Below, in pieces: positions 8,370 to 12,722 of a stretch of DNA of 12,722 bases (position 1 is its first letter; each line of letters starts with the position of its first letter). Position numbers and translations under genes: made by a program. The stretch spans positions 1 to 12,722 of the forward strand of contig JAGLDB010000042.1 of NCBI GenBank assembly GCA_023145935.1. Direction: 5' to 3'. This stretch comes from Candidatus Sabulitectum sp. (GTDB taxonomy: Bacteria; Fermentibacterota; Fermentibacteria; Fermentibacterales; Fermentibacteraceae). Below the pieces are notes generated by a model that saw only the letters and a program-made list of their open reading frames with translations, did not search any database and was not told the origin of the DNA.

Positions 8370-9185
8370 ATGAAAAGATTTTTTTACCTGATGGTACTTG
8401 TATCAGTTATGAGCGGTGCAGCTGCTGCGGATGTTCTTGCTTCTGTTGATTCCAGAGAACTTTCCTGGGAAGATCTGGTTGAACTTGTCGGTGGTCCAGA
8501 GGTTATTTCAAGCCTGGGCATCAGCACAGAGGCTGCAGCAGCAGATCTGCTGGACACCTGGATCATAGAGCAGATCATTCTTACTGCTGCTGAAGAAAGT
8601 GATGTTGCATCCAGACCCGATGTGGCCGCTATAATTGAGCAGACAGTGAGCCAGATAATAGTGGAAGCCTATATAACCGATATTATTAATGATGTGGAAG
8701 TTTCCAGACTGGAGGTCGAGAACTATATAGATGTCTGGAGTGAAACGTACACCATGAGATACAATGTAAGGCACATATTGCTTCCAGATCCGGTTATTGC
8801 TTCATCTGTGCTTTCAAGACTCAATTCCGGTGAATCTTTTGCTACCCTTGCCAGTCAGTTCTCTATGGGCCCCAGTGCTCCCTCAGGCGGTAATTTGGGC
8901 TGGATGACCCGTGGTATGATCTCTCCTGATTTTATGGAGGCAGTGTGCCGCCTGTCAACTGGAGAGATATCCGGTGTTGTTGAGACTTCAATGGGTTTTC
9001 ACATAATTCAGCTTATGGATAAGACTCCGTTGGATAGCCCGATCACCCCTGAGGAAACCATGGAACTTGCAACCATGGAATTGATGTCTGCCAAGCAGGA
9101 AGAGCTGCTGATTCAGCTTATTGAAGATCTTCGAGGAGACCATATTGTTAACGCGTGGCCTGAACGCCTGCTGAATCACATATAA
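8370..9185 (+). CDS. Periplasmic parvulin-type peptidyl-prolyl isomerase (PpiC domain)
   Basis: This is a likely active peptidyl-prolyl cis-trans isomerase and chaperone for exported proteins. The 271-residue product starts with a clear signal peptide (MKRFFYLMVLVSVMSGAAAA, cleavage near residue 20). A SurA-like N-terminal strand DVLASVDSRELSWEDL follows, then a helical region. The PpiC domain at about 130-216 keeps RHILL (H135), GGNLGWMTRGMISPDF (M183, F188) and MGFHIIQL (H211), the residues expected of a working parvulin. A helical tail of about 45 residues closes the protein, as in PrsA and SurA chaperones. The start has GGAGGG 9 nt upstream. It lies 17 nt from each neighbour, both related to it. 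Family assignment is firm; the substrate (outer-membrane proteins or others) is inferred from context. Confidence 0.9.
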   Translation: MKRFFYLMVLVSVMSGAAAADVLASVDSRELSWEDLVELVGGPEVISSLGISTEAAAADLLDTWIIEQIILTAAEESDVASRPDVAAIIEQTVSQIIVEAYITDIINDVEVSRLEVENYIDVWSETYTMRYNVRHILLPDPVIASSVLSRLNSGESFATLASQFSMGPSAPSGGNLGWMTRGMISPDFMEAVCRLSTGEISGVVETSMGFHIIQLMDKTPLDSPITPEETMELATMELMSAKQEELLIQLIEDLRGDHIVNAWPERLLNHI

Positions 9186-9202
9186 CAGAACGGGGATACT
9201 TA

Positions 9203-10021
9203 ATGGGAAAATCAATGCCTATTGTTTTGTGGATTCTTACAGGCGTTGTAGCGGGGGCTACGGTGTTTATGCTTCTTTCGTACACAGGAACTACTGAGAG
9301 CAATTTGTTCACAGCAGAAGCCCCCGGTGGATCAGGCAGAGAGATACTGGCTTCCGTTGGACCCCATGTACTGTACGCGTCAGATGTGGCTTCAATAAGA
9401 GCAGGAGAAGGGGCTGTTGACAGCTGGATACGTGATCAGCTGTTTGCTTGTGCAGCAGAGGAGGCTGGTCTTGAGAATCCGGCTATAAGCAGATTTGTTC
9501 AGGAGAGAGCAAAGCAGCTTTACCTCCGCGATCTTATCATCGATCATGTGATTGCTTCTATTCAGACTCCATCCCAGGCCGAGGTTCAAGCTTACATGGT
9601 GGCTAACCCGGGGCTGTTTCTTCTGGAAAGACATTATTATCAGATAATTGCTGCTGACAGTACTATTGCTGATTCGCTCCACACCCGTCTTGGCTGGGGG
9701 CAGAACTTTCAGGTAACTGCACAGAATTCGTCTCTGGGTCAGAAGGCGGCAATTGGCGGAGATATGGGCTTTATCGCCGGAGGCGAGATGCTGCTTCAGG
9801 GAATGCCCATGGAAATTGCGCTTTTAGATGGGCTTAGCGAAGTCGTCCCGTCAAGTATTGGTTGGCATATTTTCAAAGTTTCCGAGACCAGAGCTGTTAC
9901 AGATTCTCTCAGGGTAATTAGAGGCGCAGCAGAGGCTTTATACAATTTCAGGGTTGAAGCTGCACTTGACAGTGTGCTTCTTGTGACTGAAAACAGATTG
10001 TCCGCGGAGGTAGTCCATTGA
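9203..10021 (+). CDS. Membrane-anchored SurA/PpiC-like protein with degenerate parvulin domain
   Basis: This is a PpiD-like periplasmic chaperone by layout; no named gene is recognised. Of its 272 residues, 7-27 form a single N-terminal transmembrane helix after a short Lys-containing cytoplasmic end, with no signal-peptidase site evident. After a Gly/Pro-rich linker, EILASVGPHVLYASDV (about 47-62) repeats the SurA-type N-terminal strand seen in its neighbours. The lead-in PSQAEVQAYM leads to a parvulin-like domain at about 144-228. There GGDMGF (185-190) and GWHIFKV (H222) survive, but the first catalytic His is replaced (YYQII) and the conserved Phe of the central loop is missing. Activity is therefore doubtful. 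GGGGA lies 6 nt before the ATG. The gene overlaps surA by 4 nt (TTGA), which suggests translational coupling. Confidence 0.78.
   Translation: MGKSMPIVLWILTGVVAGATVFMLLSYTGTTESNLFTAEAPGGSGREILASVGPHVLYASDVASIRAGEGAVDSWIRDQLFACAAEEAGLENPAISRFVQERAKQLYLRDLIIDHVIASIQTPSQAEVQAYMVANPGLFLLERHYYQIIAADSTIADSLHTRLGWGQNFQVTAQNSSLGQKAAIGGDMGFIAGGEMLLQGMPMEIALLDGLSEVVPSSIGWHIFKVSETRAVTDSLRVIRGAAEALYNFRVEAALDSVLLVTENRLSAEVVH
10006..10010 (+). promoter_or_regulatory. Shine-Dalgarno site for surA TTG start
   Basis: GGAGG within the end of the preceding gene lies 7 nt before TTG 10018, which overlaps that gene's TGA stop. No ATG nearer than the conserved SurA N-terminal strand would leave room for a signal sequence, so this site decides the start. 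Confidence 0.7.
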
Positions 10022-11274
10022 TTAATATTCTTCTGTGTGTTGCTGTACTGATCTCAGCACCCATGACACTTGAAAGAGTTATTGCAGTTGTTGGATCAGA
10101 ACCTGTTCTGCATTCAGATGTGGTTTCACTTCTGATAGAATCCGGTATCGATCAGGAAACAGCGTACAATATTGATCCATCCAGTTCTTCATACCAGCTG
10201 GCGGTGGAGCAGATCATTGAAGAGAAGCTTCTTGTGGAGGCTGCACGACGGGAAGGGCTTTATCCCGATCGACAGCAGATTGAGGACGCAGTTGACCAGG
10301 CAATGAACGACGTAAGAAGTGAATTCAGTACCGAGAGTGAATTTATGGCTTACCTCAGTTCCCTTGGAATGACAGTTGGAGATTTAATGGACAGCTACTC
10401 GTCTATGATGGGTGACAAGATAGCAAGTGAGAATTATGTCCGGTTCAAAGCCGGAACAATAATGTCATCTCTTCCTTCAGATGCTGCAGCGTTTCTTGCT
10501 GAGAATCAGGACGCAGTACAGGAGGTTCTTACTCCTTCAAACATCAGCTGGATCTACCTGCCGGTTCTGCCTTCGGGAACAGAAGAGGCCAGTGAGACTC
10601 TCTCCGGAATAAGGGCTGGTATAGAGGCTGGCGAAACAACATTCTCTGCAGCGGCAGCTACTTATTCACAGGATGGCTCTGCTTCAACAGGAGGAGACCT
10701 GGGCTGGTTCAGCAGAGGAGACATGACCTCTACTTTTGAGGGTGTAGTGTACTCCCTTGAACCCGGTGAGATCGCAGGACCTTTTCTTACCCCGTTCGGT
10801 GTTCATCTGGTGAAGCTTACTGATCGGGATGAAGATCGGGTCAGGGCCAGCCACATTATTATTATTGTGGAGCTTGAAGTCGCAGATCTGGATTCCACCA
10901 TCCGTCATGGAGAAGAAATAGTTTCAGAGCTGGAGGCTGGTCTGGACTTTGCTGCAGCAGTTGACCAGTTCAGTTATGATCCGGACCCCGATAATGAGAA
11001 TGGTTTTCTGGGAACGGTAAATATTGGCGCCTGGGAAGGTACCATGAGGGAGTCCGTTATTCATCTTGATCCTGGTGAGGTATCAGAACCTGTGGCAGTG
11101 GAGCAGAATATGGCTGTTGCTATCTTCAGGATGAATGAAGACCAGAGCATCAACTGGGAGGGTTATTCCGCTGAGGAACTCAACTCTATGGTTCAATCTG
11201 TATACTGGCAGAGCTACTACTCTGGAATGATTGAATCTCTCAGATCTGATTTGCCCGTAGTGATGAATATCTGA
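10018..11274 (+). CDS. surA: SurA-type periplasmic chaperone/isomerase with two parvulin domains
   Basis: SurA escorts unfolded outer-membrane proteins across the periplasm to the BAM complex. The 418-residue product is near E. coli SurA (428). The opening LERVIAVVGSEPVLHSDVV (18-36) is the hallmark SurA N-terminal strand, followed by a helical chaperone core (about 60-165). Parvulin domain 1 (about 174-268) has GGDLGWFSRGDM and FGVHLVKL (H263) but lacks the first His (SWIYLP). Domain 2 (about 277-372) has ASHIIII (H279) but lacks the GG loop and the C-terminal GxHI (NMAVAIF instead). A SurA-like C-terminal helix closes it. The hydrophobic leader (1-14) lacks a positively charged n-region, which is odd. 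It overlaps the next gene by one base (TGATG). Orthology to surA is likely from sequence and layout. Confidence 0.87.
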   Translation: MINILLCVAVLISAPMTLERVIAVVGSEPVLHSDVVSLLIESGIDQETAYNIDPSSSSYQLAVEQIIEEKLLVEAARREGLYPDRQQIEDAVDQAMNDVRSEFSTESEFMAYLSSLGMTVGDLMDSYSSMMGDKIASENYVRFKAGTIMSSLPSDAAAFLAENQDAVQEVLTPSNISWIYLPVLPSGTEEASETLSGIRAGIEAGETTFSAAAATYSQDGSASTGGDLGWFSRGDMTSTFEGVVYSLEPGEIAGPFLTPFGVHLVKLTDRDEDRVRASHIIIIVELEVADLDSTIRHGEEIVSELEAGLDFAAAVDQFSYDPDPDNENGFLGTVNIGAWEGTMRESVIHLDPGEVSEPVAVEQNMAVAIFRMNEDQSINWEGYSAEELNSMVQSVYWQSYYSGMIESLRSDLPVVMNI

Positions 11275-11546
11275 TGAGAATTGACTTGTTTTTGAAGGTA
11301 ACAGGCCTGCTGAAAACCCGATCCATTGCCGGAAAGGCCATCGGGGCAGGGGCTGTGGAATTGAATGGCATCAAGGCAAAAGCCTCTTCTTCCGTGGAAA
11401 CCGGTTCTGTAATAAGCCTTATTAAACCCGACGGAAGCAGATTGACTATCAGGGTTCTCGCAGTACCTTCCTCAAAGAATGTGTCCAGAAAAGACAGAAG
11501 CTCTCTTTATGATGTTCTTAACCGGGAGGAGCAGGGTTGCTTGTAA
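11274..11546 (+). CDS. rqcP: S4-domain RNA-binding protein, RqcP (YabO)-like
   Basis: By family this protein would bind 23S rRNA and P-site tRNA on stalled 50S subunits and, with RqcH, support C-terminal alanine tailing. The 90-residue product is an S4 domain (about 1-50: MRIDLFLKVTGLLKTRSIAG, then GAVELNGIKAKASSSVETG) plus a short tail SLYDVLNREEQG, which resembles the end of Bacillus RqcP. Arg2, Asp4 and Arg16 line up with RqcP. The shortness fits RqcP (about 86) better than Hsp15/HslR (about 130), which is the alternative. No strong Shine-Dalgarno is seen, so translation is probably coupled to surA through the TGATG junction. It overlaps ftsE by 10 nt. S4 is certain; the RqcP assignment over Hsp15 is likely. 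Confidence 0.82.
   Translation: MRIDLFLKVTGLLKTRSIAGKAIGAGAVELNGIKAKASSSVETGSVISLIKPDGSRLTIRVLAVPSSKNVSRKDRSSLYDVLNREEQGCL
11524..11531 (+). promoter_or_regulatory. Shine-Dalgarno site for ftsE TTG start
   Basis: GGGAGGAG in the 3' end of the rqcP-like gene lies 5 nt before TTG 11537. ATG 11549 has only AGGG about 12 nt away. It would also trim the first strand of the ABC fold, which FtsE proteins normally have, so TTG 11537 is preferred. Confidence 0.65.
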
Positions 11547-12223
11547 CCATGACCGGTGTCCGGTTGAGCTATGGAAGATGGCCTGCGCTGGACAAAATTG
11601 ATATGGAGATCAGGCAGGGAGAATTTCTTGTTATCTCCGGCCCCAGCGGTGCTGGAAAAACTACTTTGCTTAGACTTATCTGGATGGGAGACAGGCCGGA
11701 CTCCGGCCTTGTGGAAGTGAGTGGCTTCAGATCTGACAGAATACGCAGGAACGAACTTCCGCAACTCAGAAGAAAGATCGGCATAGTGTTTCAGGATTTC
11801 AGGCTTCTTCATACAAGAACTGTTTTTGATAATGTGGCACTTCCTCTGCAGGTGACTGGAACCGGTAATCGAACCGTTCAGAAGAGAGTTATTACTCTTC
11901 TGGCCAGAATGGGTCTAAGCCACAGAAGAAATGCATTTCCCCATGAACTCAGTGGCGGTGAGCAGCAGAGGGTGGCTATTGCAAGGGCTATGGTTGCGCA
12001 TCCTGTATTGCTGCTGGCTGATGAACCAACTGGTAACCTGGATCCAGAGGTTTCCAGAGAGGTTGTTGAGCTTCTTCTGGAAATTAACAGAGGAGGAACC
12101 ACAGTGGTAATGGCAACCCATGATCCAAGGCAGGTTCCTGCAGGAAAAGGTCGTTTTCTCTTTCTTGACAAAGGGGTTCTTCGCGGGGCTGACAGATGGA
12201 CTGAACTGGATTCGGAAACATGA
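11537..12223 (+). CDS. ftsE: Cell division ABC ATPase FtsE
   Basis: FtsE is the cytoplasmic ATPase of the FtsEX complex, which couples ATP hydrolysis at the division site to activation of periplasmic peptidoglycan hydrolases. The 228-residue product has Walker A GPSGAGKT (35-42), the Q-loop in the FtsE-typical VFQDFRLL (Q86), signature LSGGEQQ (138-144), Walker B with ADEPTGNLD (161-169, catalytic E163), and H-loop H195. The length is normal for FtsE (220-230). The related LolD and MacB ATPases share the fold, but VFQDFRLL and the ftsX directly downstream (ATGA overlap of 4 nt) settle the identity. Confidence 0.94.
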   Translation: MLVTMTGVRLSYGRWPALDKIDMEIRQGEFLVISGPSGAGKTTLLRLIWMGDRPDSGLVEVSGFRSDRIRRNELPQLRRKIGIVFQDFRLLHTRTVFDNVALPLQVTGTGNRTVQKRVITLLARMGLSHRRNAFPHELSGGEQQRVAIARAMVAHPVLLLADEPTGNLDPEVSREVVELLLEINRGGTTVVMATHDPRQVPAGKGRFLFLDKGVLRGADRWTELDSET

Positions 12224-12722
12224 GTCTTTTTCAATCAGCCACAAGAGAAGTTGCAATCAATCTTACCTCGCGACCGGGTGCCAGGCTTGTTACATTGCTT
12301 ATGGTTGCCATGGCTTTCATTGTATTTGATACTTTTCTGATAATATCCTGGAATCTGCAGGGAATAATGGATCGCGAAGAGAACCTTGTAGGAATGGAGG
12401 TTTTCCTGCAGAGAGATATCTCACAGGCTCAGGGACTGGTGATAGGAGATAATATCAGCAGTATGCCGGATGTTAAGTCGGTCTACTATGTCTCACCGCA
12501 GGAGGCAGAGGCTTTATTCAGGGCAGAGCTTCCTGGAAGAGCAGATCTTCTGAATGTTATGGGAAATGATTTCAGACTTCCCGCATCTCTTCAGATCGTT
12601 TTTGAGCCGGAGATAATGAACCAGGGAAGAATAACGGAACTTTCAAGGCAGATCGGATCAATTGCTGGGGTTGATGATGCAGTTTACGGCGAGGATTATC
12701 TGCCGGGTCTTCTGAAAACAGT
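12220..12722 (+). CDS. ftsX: Cell division permease FtsX, 3' part outside window
   Basis: FtsX is the membrane partner of FtsE; its periplasmic loop binds hydrolase activators or M23 hydrolases. Reading from ATG 12220 gives 167 codons to the right edge with no stop. A short cytoplasmic start (SLFQSATREVAINLTSRPGA) leads into one transmembrane helix at about 22-42 (LVTLLMVAMAFIVFDTFLII). The extracytoplasmic domain follows, with the FtsX pattern MEVFLQRDIS (about 54-63), a VKSVYYVSPQEAEALF stretch and LPASLQIVF. The remaining transmembrane helices would lie to the right. The ATGA overlap with ftsE fits the conserved ftsEX pair. Confidence 0.92.
   Translation, partial: MSLFQSATREVAINLTSRPGARLVTLLMVAMAFIVFDTFLIISWNLQGIMDREENLVGMEVFLQRDISQAQGLVIGDNISSMPDVKSVYYVSPQEAEALFRAELPGRADLLNVMGNDFRLPASLQIVFEPEIMNQGRITELSRQIGSIAGVDDAVYGEDYLPGLLKT

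Overview
The window reads as ordinary chromosomal DNA of a diderm (Gram-negative-type) bacterium of moderate GC, packed with genes and without mobile elements, CRISPR arrays or RNA genes that I can see. The evidence for an outer membrane is a SurA-type chaperone, further periplasmic parvulin-like proteins, a probable lipoprotein, an M23 cell-wall peptidase and FtsEX. Protein sequences are divergent from E. coli and Bacillus and the lipobox is relaxed. I would guess a poorly sampled lineage, possibly in the broad FCB (Fibrobacteres-Chlorobi-Bacteroidetes) neighbourhood, but this placement is inference and weak.

Layout: on the minus strand lies tyrS (tyrosyl-tRNA synthetase), complete at its start (1187) and cut by the window edge just before its C-terminus. 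A 92-bp divergent intergenic region holds a strong-looking sigma70-type promoter (TTGACA-17-TAAAAT) facing tyrS. From 1280 to the right edge, ten genes run on the plus strand with gaps of at most 32 bp or short overlaps (GTGA, TTGA, TGATG, ATGA), consistent with one long transcription unit: upp, a membrane-anchored M23 peptidase of the MepM/Csd3 type, mfd, four consecutive SurA/parvulin-like genes (a two-module degenerate lipoprotein, a single-domain PpiC protein with its key residues, a membrane-anchored degenerate parvulin, and a surA orthologue), an rqcP-like S4 protein, ftsE, and the first 167 codons of ftsX. No stretch over 100 bases lacks a gene.

How the genes fit together: the middle and right part looks like an envelope-biogenesis block. 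It combines outer-membrane-protein folding (the four parvulin-family proteins), peptidoglycan hydrolysis (M23) and its division-linked control (FtsEX). Into it are set upp (uracil salvage), mfd (transcription-coupled repair) and rqcP (ribosome rescue quality control). The most noteworthy feature is the four-gene parvulin/SurA series, in which all members share the same N-terminal strand and linker plan but only one keeps the full set of parvulin motif residues. I see no clearly undescribed system; the series is the best candidate for closer study. Several starts are non-ATG (TTG at 1920, 10018 and 11537; GTG at 3350), chosen by Shine-Dalgarno sites and family alignment.
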